Shown here piece by piece: positions 8,536 through 19,560 of a stretch of 64,000 nt of DNA. The stretch covers positions 346,948,457 to 347,012,456 of the forward strand of contig OY856412.1 of the NCBI GenBank assembly GCA_963693085.1. Reading direction: 5' to 3'. Each line of letters starts with the position of its first letter. Position 1 is the first letter of the stretch. The stretch comes from Alisma plantago-aquatica. Taxonomy: Eukaryota; Streptophyta; Magnoliopsida; Alismatales; Alismataceae. Position numbers and translations under genes: made by a program. The notes below the pieces were generated by a model, which was not told the DNA's origin, made no database searches, and saw only the letters and a program-made list of their open reading frames with translations.

Positions 8536-10233
8536 TACCCACCCCTTAAAGGATGCATGTTTCATGGGAATCCAGTACCAGAAGGCATGGTACGTGTGAG
8601 CCTGATTTATATACTCCCTGGCTGGCCAAATCTTGCACTGCCTCATGCACACCCAGATGCTGAAACACTTGGTGAGGAAGTAGGCGGAGTGATATTGTGG
8701 CCCGAAGCGGATGTCCTCTATTCTGATATTGTATAATAAATTTTCATTACTTTAATTTGTTAGTGTGTATATATATGAGTCAATTGATATGAAATTATAT
8801 ATACAGGTCAAAAAGACGAGACCCGCTACATCTCATCCTCCACCTCCTCGACTACCAAGTTGGCTTCCAGGAGACCTACACGCCTCGATAGGTCCTAATT
8901 GTAGGAGTGTGGCAGTATGGATCGGCGAACATAATCCAAATTTCCCTATAAATGTTACTATTCTGGAGAATTTTGCAGGTAAATCATACAATAACAATCT
9001 ATTTATACAAGTTTAGCATACATATTAATGCATACGTAATAGAATTTCTGGATACGTATTAATGCAGGTCAAATATTCAGAAAAAAACATATTTATACAA
9101 GATATTTTGGAGTTGTTTAGTTATGAATAGCTGAACACATCTATGATAGAGCTGTGGATATGGTGAGATTAATGCATATGAAAATCTGGTTTATACATCC
9201 ATATACCTTGTTTTATATACGACAATCTGGTTTCTTATATATTAATGCATATGTAATACATGTTTTGCAGCCACTTATACAACACATGTACATATTTTGG
9301 GTTTTCCCAGGTGGGATTTTTGGTTCCATCTTTGATTAGTCTTGTAGATACAGACCCTTCTTTAGTTATTTCATACTATTGTGATGCTTTTGAATATTTT
9401 GGTAAAAATAATAAGACGGTGATAATAGCTCCATTCAATGTCGAGTAAGTTTACTTTGCTTGTAATTTGGACTTAAGCAAATTACATTTTTATTGCGGAT
9501 ATTGAGTTATTAATTTTATACTTTCTTACATGTAGTGCTAAGCATTGGGAGTTATTAGTTATTATCCCCAAGACATTCACCGTCTATTATCTAGATCCTG
9601 TAGGGAGTTAGTTGGATGTATTATATGGAAATGCAATTAAAAAGCCATTATTCTCGTGAGAAATATTTTATGTTTTATATCTATTAACATCCGTTACTGC
9701 ATTACTATTTAATTATGTAATTTAATGTGTTACATTAACATATATAGGGCTTTACAAGAGTACAAAAAAGCTGGAGGAAAGGTCCTCAGGAAAAAAAAAT
9801 CTAACACTCATTTGGGAGAATGTGAAAGTAATTTCCTGACTCCAATGTATATATTATTTATGTGAACTGTGCTTATTTGTATTTTTGAATATTTTGTATG
9901 TTTCAATTTATAGTGTGCTACACAAGACAACGACTGGGCATGTGCCTACTATGTGATGCGATTTATGGACCTAATCATCAAACATGTCGTATTGGAAATC
10001 AATAACATACAGCAGGTATTATACATAGTCTCATTAGATAATATGAAATATATGAATCTTATTATATATTATTATAATTATGTATATACGTCATTCTCTT
10101 TGTAGGTCTTTAAAACTGAGGACTTCAACACAGGTGCAAAGCATTTCGATGTACATGCTCCCTATATGAGAGGTGAATTGGATGCTGTAAGAGAAGATTG
10201 GGAAAAAGCCCTACAAAGAGTGGGAATTTTTTA
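8536..10233 (+). pseudogene. Ulp1-like (C48) cysteine protease region of a CACTA gene, broken
   Basis: Exon-like blocks at about 8536-8738, 8806-8980, 9270-9447, 9536-9657, 9912-10016 and 10107-10233 align in order with element C. The Ulp1 catalytic pieces are visible: His in KHWELLVI, Asp in YYLDP, Gln in CATQDN and Cys in WACAYYVM. The gene closes with VHAPY...WEKALQRVGIF. Such C48 domains resemble SUMO-type proteases and are often encoded in plant CACTA elements. Breaks include stops after YYLDPVGS and in the LFSYE block, and an extra ~60-bp stretch near 9006-9065 absent from C. The first block starts exactly where element A ends. Confidence 0.85.
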
Positions 10234-10639
10234 ATATGATTTTGCTGACAATGATGACAATGATGAATAAAGAATAACTTTATTCTCATAATTAATTTTG
10301 TGTGAATGTGAATGAATTTTTATGAATTGTCATATGTGTGTGAAAATCATCAATACATATATGTTTCTACATGTGTCTGAATGTGAAAAGAGATGAAATA
10401 AATGGAACAACAGGTTGATACTGGTTTCTACATGCGTGTGATGAAAAAATAATATGAATTAAATTTTCTTATACATGAGTGTGAATCACATATATATAAT
10501 ATTGTCCATCATGTTAATTTTGTAGGTTTGTGGCCTGTTGTTGGTTGATATTAATGGATGTCGTAAAACCTGCAGTTCATAACTGAACTGTAGGTTTCTC
10601 ATCCTGCGACCAGCCACTGCAGGTCTGCAGATTGACAGA

Positions 10640-11116
10640 AAAAAAAATCAAAACATAGGCGTCGGTTATTTGAACAAAACTGACACCTATGTTATACGAC
10701 GACGGTTTTTCACCTAAAACTGACGTCTATGTGACCAGGTACCACGACCGTGCTGGGAAGCACGGCCGTGGTGGTAGGCAGGGGATATGGCATCGGTTAT
10801 TATCACAAAACTGACGTCGGTTCAGATGATGTGGTGTCGGTTTCTTTTAGAAAACTGACGCCTATAATCTCTTTGCTGGCGTGTTTTTGGTGATGGAAAG
10901 TGTTTTGGCGGCGGTTGTTTAGTAAACAACTGATGCATATAGTCCCTTTGGGCGTCTATTTTTACTAAACAACCGACGCATATAGTCCCTTTGCTGGCGC
11001 GTTTTCGGTGGTGAAAAACATTTTGGCGTCGGTTGGGATCCGACGCCGAAGGTTTCCCCCTTTAGCGGTACCCACTTGGGTGTCGCTTTGAAACCGACAC
11101 TAAAGGGCTTAAATTA
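10640..11116. repeat. 3' subterminal repeats of element B
   Basis: Repeated GGCGTCGGTT / AACTGACGCC-type inverted motifs plus one stem-loop with arms CCACGACCGTGCT and AGCACGGCCGTGG (10741-10772). The same organisation closes element C. No gene is present from 10234 to 11146 apart from the 3' flank of the protease gene. Confidence 0.85.
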
Positions 11117-11146
11117 CCGTCTCTAAAGGGCTTTTATGTAGTAGTG
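11117..11146 (+). other. 3' terminal inverted repeat of element B
   Basis: Ends ...TTTATGTAGTAGTG; the reverse complement begins CACTACTACATAAAAGCC. The following TCT (11147-11149) would be one target duplication, but its partner is not available. Confidence 0.85.
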
Positions 11147-11424
11147 TCTCCCGGCTAGACGGTGTGGTGCGGTTGCCGAGGATGGCATGAGATCACGGAG
11201 AAGAAGGTGGTGGCTTCGAGCGGAGCTATCCCGGCTGGACGGTGGGGGTAGTGATGGTGCAAGCTGCTCGGAGTGCACGGCTGCTAGAAGGGCGGAACGG
11301 TGTGTGTGAATGCACGGTTGAGCTTTGGGAAGAAAAAGGTGGTGCATGGCTGCTAGGGTTACACTCACATGATTGTTTCTCAAGAAGTGAGAAGTTAGGT
11401 CCTGCGCTTCCCTTTTTGGCCAAA
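11147..11424. other. Unassigned flank of element B, no gene seen
   Basis: It contains a direct repeat of CCCGGCTRGACGGTG at about 11150 and 11230. Open frames on both strands here overlap one another and show no domain. Confidence 0.35.
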
Positions 11425-11990
11425 CTTTATGAAAATAGACACGGCATGCATGTGATATGCACGACATGTTCCTCTTCGGTTTCCACTTTTCAAACTGCCT
11501 TTTACGATCCGATGCACGACATGTATCAGGTATGCACACCGTGTTCTGCTTTGAAATCACTTTGTAGACTAGACTTTGCGCCCAGATGCACGACGTGCAT
11601 CGGATAAATGCATTGTGTGTGAGTTTACAAAAATTCTTGTTGCTCAGTTAAAAAATAGACGCACGACGTGCTTCGACTAAATACACGCCGTGCAAGATTC
11701 CAATAACTTATTTGCACACTTGCAGCTCTAGGTGCATAGAGTGTGTGAACAAGTGCATGACGTGCAACTTTCCAGAAATTTTCCGTCTTCTACAACTCTC
11801 TAGGTGCACGACGTGCATCAAGTAAATGCACGTTGTGTTAGTTTCGAGAAACATAATCGTGAATAGACCACGATGTGTTGGTGAAAAATACGTCGTGTAC
11901 CTGGAGATATATCCTGATTCCAACATATTTTCTACTGAGGTGCACGCCGTGTCAAATAAAGACACGCCATGCATTTTGGAATTTCTGCAG
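11425..11990. repeat. Degenerate repeats with a GCACGACGTGC core
   Basis: Cores near 11455, 11513, 11585, 11652, 11757, 11806, 11868 and 11941, often paired with a second variant (such as TGCACGNNGTG) about 25-30 bases later. Many lie within TGCACGACGTGCAT-like palindromes followed by TAAATGCACG. The block lies between the Athila pol end and element B. It could be the decayed 3' non-coding part of the Athila element or an older satellite; neither is shown. Confidence 0.6.
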
Positions 11991-12191
11991 AAAATAGCAA
12001 TCAGTCAGTACGAGATAAAGATAGTTATGTCGGAAATCAAGTCTAAATTATTACATTCATCATGACATGCTTATTGACAAAATTAAAGAGTGTTTTTTAC
12101 TTGAATAATTTTAAAAGAAATCTATCCTAATTTGGGATCAACTCCCACAAGGTCCTCCATTTAGAGTTTGGAGTGAGACTCTTCAATTCCT

Positions 12192-15100
12192 TCACGCATC
12201 TTGGAGGGAGCAAGAGGCTCCCTTTTCCACTTCATCTCCACAAGAATAAATCTTGCAACACTGTTCATTCACTTTGAAGTTGCCATCTTTTCCTTGGAGT
12301 TTCACAACTCCATATGGAAAAATCTTTAGCACAAGAAACGGGCCGGACCACTTTGATTTCAGCTTCCCTGGAAATAGCTTTAATCTAGAGTTGAATAGCA
12401 ATACTTTATCTCCTTCTTGGAAGTCCTTTCTTCTAATTCTTTTGTCATGTCAAGCTTTTGTCCTCTTTTTGTATAACCTTACATTCTCATAAGCATCAAG
12501 TCATAGTTCCTCAAGTTCTTGCAGCTGCAAAAGGTGCTTCTCCCCTGCCTTCTTCATATCAAAGTTCAAGAATTTAATGGCCCACAAAGCACAGTGCTCC
12601 AACTCTAGCGGAAGGTGACATGATTTGCCAGCTTGAACGGAGTAGTCCCTATGGTAGTCTTGTAGGTTGTGCGGTACGCCCATAATGCACCATCGATCTT
12701 TAAAGCCCAATCTTTTCTTGAACTAGAAATAGTCTTTTCAAGGATGTTTTTAGTTGCCAGTTTGAGACCTCTACCTGCATGGAAGTTTGAGGATGATATG
12801 GCGTAGAGATTTTATGAGTTACACCATATTTAGAGAGAAGGTTGTTGAATTGTTTTTCCGCAAAATGTGTGCCTCCATCTAAAATTATAGCATGAGGAAC
12901 TCCAAACCGAGGAAAGATGATCTTTTGAAAAAGCTTTACTACAAATTTGGCATCTAGTGCTTGGGTTGGAATGGCCTCAACCCATTTGGACACATATTCA
13001 CAAGCAACAAGAATGTATTGGTACCCACAGGAGGATGGAAATGGTCCCATGTAATCCACTCCCCATACATCAAACACTTCAACCTCTAAGATAGAGTTGA
13101 GGGGAATGTCGTCACGGCGGGATATACCTCCTGTTCTATGACATCTATCACAAGATTTTACAAATAGATTGACATCCTTGAATAATGTGGGACAATAGAA
13201 GCCAGCTTGTAGTATCTTAGCAGCAATCTTTTCTCCTCCGAAGTGTCCTCCATAAGGAGAGGCATGGCATTCAGCAATAATGCTTGGGATTTCTTCTTCA
13301 ACAACACACCGGAGGATTAGCCCATCACTTCCATTCTTGAATAATAATGGATCATCTCAATAATAGAATTTCACATCATGAAAGAATTTCTTGTTTTGTT
13401 GATACGTCAAATCAGATGGGAGTTGTCCAATCGCAAGAAAGTTAGCAATATTTGCAAACCATGGTGCTTGAATAGATGACAACACATAGAGCTTTTCAAT
13501 GGGCAAATGATCTACAATGGGCAATGGATCTCCAGCCTCTGTGGTTAATCTAGAAAGATGATCAACAACATTGTTTTCTATACCTTTCTTATCCCGGATA
13601 TCAAGATCAAATTCATGAAGAAGAAAATTCCAACGAATAAGATGTGGTTTTGCATCTTTCTTGTTCAGCAAATACTTTATGGCAGCATGATAAGTATATA
13701 CAATCACCTTGGATCCCACCAAATATTGTCGGAACTTGTCAAAAGCATATACAATGGCTAACATTTCCTTCTCTATGTTTGTATAGTTGATCTACGCTTC
13801 ATCAAGGGTTTTGCTTGCATAATAAATGGCATGGAGTTTCTTGTCCTTCTGTTGTCCTAGAACATCTCCCACTGCATAATCACTTGCGTCACACATTAGC
13901 TTAAAAGGAGAATCCCAATCCGGAGGTTGAATAATTGGGGCTGAAATGAGGGCCTCCTTGAGCTTAGAAAAGGCTGCATGGAAATCATCATCAAATACAA
14001 ACTTGACATGTTTTGCGAGTAGGGAACACAATGGCTTTGCAATCTTAGAGAAATCTTTAATGAATCTTCTATAAAAACCTACATGGCCAAGAAAGCTGCA
14101 GATGTCTTTAACTGAAGATGGAGTAGACATCTTCTTAATGGATTCAACTTTTGCTCTGTCCATTTTAATACATGTGTAAGAAACAACATGTCCTAGTACT
14201 ACACCATATTGTACCATGAAATGACACTTCTCCTAGTCTAGCACTGGGTTAACCTTTTTACAGCGGGCTAAGACTAAATACAGGTTCAATAAACATTGAT
14301 CAAAGGAATCACCGTATATACTAAAGTCATCCATGAAAATCTCCATTATATATTCAATAAAATTAGAGAATATAGCCATCATACACCGCTAGAATGTCAC
14401 GGGAGTGTTGTAAAGACCGAACGACATACAACGATAGGCATATGTTCCATAAGTACATGTGAAAGTGGTTTTCTCTTGGTCGGGTGGATAAATAGGAATT
14501 TGAAAAAATCTGAATTACCCATCCAAGTAACAAAAGTAAGAATGCTTAGCGAGGCGTTCAAGCATCAAATCAATGAAAGGAAACGGAAAATGATCCTTGC
14601 GGGTTTCTTTATTCAAGCGCCGGTAGTCAATACACATACGCCAACTGGTGACCATTCATGTTTATATTAACTCATCATTGTCTCCCTTAATGACAGTTGC
14701 AGCCCCTTTCTTATGAACCACATGAATGGCACTATCCCAGGGGTTGTCACTAATGGGATAAATGATTCCAACATCAATTAATTTGAAAATTTCTTTCTTT
14801 ACCACTTCAAGCATATTTTGATTTAGTTGCCTAGGTGGTTCAACTATTGGTTTGGCATCATCTTCCATATTTATTCTATGCATACAGATTGAAGGATGAA
14901 TGACTTTTAAATCATCTATGGAATAACCAATGACGTCTTTATACAAATGCAGTTCGAAAAGTAATTTATTTTCTTGGTCATTGGTTAATTTATCATTTAT
15001 TATAACAGGGGATGTAGAATTTGGGTCAAGAAATGCATACCTCATCCCGGGTGGAAGGGCTTTTAGTTCTACCTTTTTCCCTACTGTACCTTCATCAACT

Positions 15101-15567
15101 TTGTCATCAATAAGTGGAGCATCTTCATTAACAGCTTGTGCTTTAGAGATAGGAAGTGCTTTAGAAATTTCAAACTTGTTGAATTTGGCCAAATTATCAT
15201 CACAAAGATTAATCATCAAATCAGCTATATCATCATTATCCTCCTCAATTGGATCAATAGTATCTAACAAACAGATTTCTTCAACAAGTGCATGTCCTTT
15301 CATGGCATCATAAATAGAGAATTCCATTGCTTCTTCGCCAACACGTAGAGTGAGCTTTCCTTCTCGAACATCAACAAGACTTCTGACAATTCTCAAGAAT
15401 GGTCTTCTAAAAAGAATAGGATTGGAAGGGATCTCCACCATATCAAGAACGATGAAATCACATGGTATATAAAACTTTCCGATATGCACTAGTACATCCT
15501 CCAATATACCTTTTGGGTATTTAATTGAATGATCGGCTAATTCAATAGCCATCTTTGTTGGCTTCAA
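12192..15567 (-). pseudogene. Athila pol (RT, RNase H, integrase), broken
   Basis: This is the copying and integration polyprotein of the retroelement. From 15567 downward: a linker and post-protease region, RT from about 14880 with the active-site motif FMDD near 14320, RNase H with KLMCDASDYAVG near 13890 and the [12 protein letters not shown] tail near 13560, a zinc-finger region near 13200, and the integrase core with MFDVWGVDYMGPF at 13077, TPYHPQT near 12800 and the SRLKLFPGKLKSKWSGPF tail at 12390. Several stops split the frame, including around 14218-14660, 13790 and 13330-13355, so no functional product is expected. The integrase end has no chromodomain, as expected for Athila. Confidence 0.88.
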
Positions 15568-15582
15568 ATCTCTAAGATCCAG

Positions 15583-17558
15583 TTATTGCAATAAGGTAGA
15601 TGGAATGAGACTAATACAAGCATCATGGTCTACTAGACCCTTGTCAAAAGTGGTATTGTTGATCTTACATGGCAATGTAAAATCTCCCAAATTAGCAAGC
15701 TTTTGTGGAATGCGGTATTGAATAATAGAACTCACTCTCTCCGAAAGCATTACTATTTCAACTTGATCAACCTTTCTTCGTTTAGTTAGGATATCCTTTA
15801 GGAACATAAAATAAGAAGTCATCTCGGCAATAACTTCAGCAAAAGGAAGATTGACATGTAGTTTATGTAGAATGTCCATAAATTTCCTAAACTTGAGGTC
15901 TTCCTTCTTGTTGGCAAGCCTTTGAGGAAAAGGTGCAGTGGCCTTGAAAGAAGGTGGTGTTTTGGCCATGCTTTTCTCCTTGCTGCAATTAGGAGTGTTG
16001 GACTCCTCTTCATCAGATACCTCCATGTTCTTCTCTTTGGGTGGAGAAGGTCTCTCAATTTTAGCTCCACTTCTTAGAGTAATTGCATTAGTGTGTTGCC
16101 TTGGGTTCACTTCTTGTTGACTGGGAAAATAATCGGACTGTAGATTCTTTTGCTGTGCTAGAGCTTGCTGTGCTATTTTGTTGTCCAACATCTTGGTATG
16201 AGTGGAAATACCATCCACTTTTGTGTAAAGTTGAGCAATAACATCTTTCAACAACTTGTCATTTCCTCAGAGTTCTTCATTTTGTTGCATTTGTGTAGAC
16301 ATAAATTTTTCCATCATGGCTTATAGAGAAGAACTTTGGGGTTGTTGTGGTTGTTGGTAGCCCCTATTATTAAAATCTGGAGAATTCCCTTGTCGGTTGA
16401 AATGTTGTTGTTGTTGTGGCTTCTTCTGTCCTTATTAGAAGTTCTGAGCATTTCTTGTGTTTTGGTAGGAGAAATTAGGATGATTTCTCCATCTCAGATT
16501 GTATTTGTTGCAATAGGGGTTGTATTTCTTGTTCCCTTGCATTCCGACGACATTGACCTATTCAAAACTCCCTTCAACTATATTAGGAGCAAAGCATGAA
16601 GAAGAAGTATGACCTGCATTGCCATAAGCTTCTCATATACTTCAGCTGATTGGATTTGCAAAGTAGTCATCTTCTCAAACTTCTGTGTAAAAACATCAAG
16701 TTTTTCAGCAATAAGATCAACGACATCAATAATATGTTTCCCTCCTAGCTTCCCGGTTGAAAAACTAGTTGTAGAGGCTGATTTTGCTCCCCTATCTATT
16801 CCCCATTGACAGTGATTTAGTGATATTTCTTCAATGATGTCAAAAGCCTCCCTATAAGACTTAGTCATTAATGCTCCATTGGCTGTAGCATCCAATGTCA
16901 ACCGGGTGTTGTAAAACAGTCCATTATAGAAAGTTTGAAGTAGCAGCCAGTTGGTCAATCCATGGTGTGGACAAAGGCATTGAAGATCCTTAAACCGTTC
17001 CCATGTGTCATATTGAGTTTCTCCTTCATTTTGAGAGAAATTGGTGAGCTAATTTCTTAATTGGGTTGTCTTGCTAGGTGGGAAATAATATGCAAGGAAA
17101 GCACTTAAGAGTTTGTCCCTTCTTTAGATTGAATTCTTTGGAAGAGACAAAAGTCACACCTTGGCTTTATCTCTTAGTGTGAAAGGGAATAGCATAAGTC
17201 TGACTCCTTCAGTAGATACTAGGTTGATTCAGAAAGTATTTAGATATTCCAAGAACTCAGCAACATGAAAACTTGGATCTTCATTGGCTGTACCTCCAAA
17301 ACGATTCTGATGTATCATCTACATCATAGAAGGGGCAATAGAGAAATTGTTCGCGTCTATTGTAGGCAGGTCAATGGCCCCACAAATGATTGTGGCGACC
17401 GGCATTACAACATCCTTCAAAGGACGATCATCCTCCATGATTGGATTACTTGGTGTAGCTTCCTCAAGGTCTGAATAAGATGGTGATGGTGATGATGGTG
17501 GAGTACCTCCTAGCAGCGGTGACTCTACTTTCCTTTCTCTTAGTACGCTCGATTTCAA
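15583..17558 (-). pseudogene. Athila gag plus protease region, broken
   Basis: Capsid protein gene. It opens at about 17558 in a Ser/Pro-rich N-terminus. The gag core contains the Athila-typical phrases PHHGLTNWLLLQTFYNGL, then KSYREAFDIIEEISLNHCQW near 16850. A charged linker follows, then a protease-like stretch where the usual D-L/S-G-A becomes VDHDACISLIP near 15620, so the catalytic motif has decayed. Stops interrupt gag near 17228, 17128 and 17048, and between 16260 and 16570. No CCHC knuckle was found. Confidence 0.85.
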
Positions 17559-17730
17559 GGTCTAACAATGCAGATGTTTGAAGACCCCTTTGTGAACAAC
17601 ACATACAACCTAAAAAATAGCAAGAGGAATTAAGAACACAACTAAAAGGTACAAGAAATTTGAAAATGGAAATGGTGATCTAGTCTCGAATACTAATTAG
17701 CACTTACTACTCCAATTAAATTACCATAGC

Positions 17731-17748
17731 TCCCCGAAAACGGTGCCA
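17731..17748 (-). promoter_or_regulatory. Primer binding site, tRNA-Asp type
   Basis: The minus strand reads TGGCACCGTTTTCGGGGA, close to the TGGCGCCGTTGCCGGGGA site used by Athila elements (complement of the tRNA-Asp 3' end). It starts 6 bases inside the LTR boundary. Confidence 0.8.
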
Positions 17749-17754
17749 AAAACT

Positions 17755-18877
17755 TGTTGACTATTTAGGCTAATGAGTTTCAATCCTAAAAAGGAAAGTT
17801 TTCCCAACTTAACCAATCTTTGCAAGTATACGGAGGTAGTGTAGTCGAGGTCAAACACAAGGAGCTTAAGTAATTAATTTAGCACAACAACACTAAAGTT
17901 CAACAATCAAGACCGGTTTAAAAAAAGTTGGTAATGTTTATCTAATTGCAAAAATTCAGATTTAAACAAGCAATAAAAAGATTACTGAAAGGGTTTAGAT
18001 TCAGAAATTAATGGGTCTTGGACATTAGAGTTTCACTCACATATCATAGCATATCACATGAACACAAAAATTTAAACATACACAAGCACTTGTTTTAAAA
18101 GAAAGGTTGTGTTGCACTTCAGCTCCCCGTGCAGGTACAACGATCTCAACTCAAAGTCACATTCTCATGCATAAATTTCATTTTTTATCACAACCTATTC
18201 CTCAACTCATTTATCTCCACTCTTGTGGTATAAAAAGAGTTTCTAAGAAGAGTACCTCCATACATTCCTACTTATCTTCTCAGATTAAGTAAGAAAGCAA
18301 AACACATGCATATAAAGTGGCCAGCAATACATGCAAGAGATGAGAAAACCAGTACTTTCATGGTAAACAAACAACATAGTATCTAGTACAAAATTAACTT
18401 GTTCCATACATGCTATGACATGGGAGCTACTCTCGGATTCCCAAGAAAAGGGAATTACTCATCCATAATCATGCTTTGCAGATTTTCTATAGAAAATTCA
18501 GGTTTTAACATGATCTAGAGGAGGAAAATCAAGGATATCAAAATATGTAACCACTAAAAGGAGGAATTCCAGCTCTGGGATGAAATTCTCCTCCTGTAGC
18601 TGCTCCAAAACAAACTGGCTCCTCTCCCGAGAAGCTGCACGAAGTTGGGGAAGCTTGGATGCACCTTGGAGAAGACAATGGAGAAGAAGAGAAGAAGAAA
18701 TGGGCTCTTTTGGCAAGAAACCACCTCCTTTCTCCTCGAAATCACCCTCCTCTGCTCTCCTCTTTCTCTGGGACAAGAGAACTTCCACCAAATGATCGGA
18801 GATAACCTCCCCTTAAGTTCCCTCCTCATTTTAAACAAAAACTCATATTTTTCAAAATTCTGAAACTGCCAGAGACA
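17755..18877 (-). repeat. Athila 5' LTR (outer limit uncertain)
   Basis: The inner end is well placed (minus strand ...GTCAACA just before the primer site). The outer end is my guess: the minus strand at 18877 begins TGTCTCTGGCAG, a plausible LTR start. Overlapping open frames at 18498-18863 on both strands show no domain and are read as chance frames. With only one LTR in the window, length cannot be confirmed. Confidence 0.5.
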
Positions 18878-19560
18878 TGATGTAGGTTCTTCCCCAAGAA
18901 ATTGATGTCAAAATGAAAGTGGTACCCTTTTTTACCAAATAGAAAGACTTTGCAATTGCGACATTTTTTCTCTATTAACTAACATCATAAGTCTGTAGTG
19001 TTGTTTTCACTTGAAAACCTATGTTAAAAAAAAGTGAAACCATATAGAACAAATGTACTAGTGTGACATGGATTCAACTTCAATACATTTTTCGACATCA
19101 CAACTACTATTTTAGACTATACTCCATCACAATGGTGCAATTTCAATTTTTGAGTACCCAATTTATCCATCTAGTTCTCTATATGGCAGGCCACCACAAG
19201 ATTTATTCTCTTCTTTCATGAATATTCAAGGAACTAAATCCATGTAGACAAATGATTCTCTATATAGTGAAGTACATATAGGGATATTTTATGATGCATT
19301 TTGCATAACTCAGGCTTTCCATAATATCTATGTCCTTCAACTTAATTACGTGTTAAGTAATATAATTTTTATGTTTTGTTTTTTATGATTAGTCACTTAT
19401 ATAGTTGTTGTTTTCTCTATGGTTGGAGAGGACCATTTTGCTTTTGTTGATTAAGGAATATTAGAATGATCTAGTTCACAAATGTGTTTCTTTTTACTTT
19501 TTCAACCAAATACAAAGAATAATTGCTCAAGGGTGAGAAACATTTAAGCGTAGGAGATTT
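18878..19560. other. No gene or repeat recognised
   Basis: AT-rich stretch between two LTR-like blocks, with no coding potential or clear repeat. Confidence 0.5.

Larger units (their letters stand above)
8536..11146 (+). mobile_element. CACTA element B, 3' remnant
   Basis: It carries the 3' part of an Ulp1-like gene, a 3' flank and a subterminal repeat region, and ends at 11146. The last bases read from outside as CACTACTACATAAAAGCC. Order and sequence match the right 2.5 kb of element C, so B and C are one family. Its 5' part is separated from this piece by element A or lost; it is not in the window. Confidence 0.85.
11991..18877 (-). mobile_element. Athila-lineage Ty3/gypsy retrotransposon, 3' LTR not found
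   Basis: On the minus strand the order is 5' LTR (17755 upward), primer site (17731-17748), gag, protease, reverse transcriptase, RNase H, integrase and a C-terminal region ending near 12192. The RT and integrase wording (CMHRINMEDDAKP, IIYPISDNPWDS, FDVWGVDYMGPFPSS) is characteristic of Athila. Both reading frames are riddled with stops. No copy of the 17755-18877 sequence is seen left of 12190, so the 3' LTR is lost or replaced. Confidence 0.85.

Noticed and set aside
11123..11607. Overlapping open frames of 121-145 codons on both strands
   Set aside because: They cross the end of CACTA element B or run into the CACGACGTG repeats; no domain is present, so they are chance frames.
18498..18863. 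Four overlapping frames of 71-97 codons
   Set aside because: They lie in the Athila LTR, overlap on both strands, and have no support as proteins.
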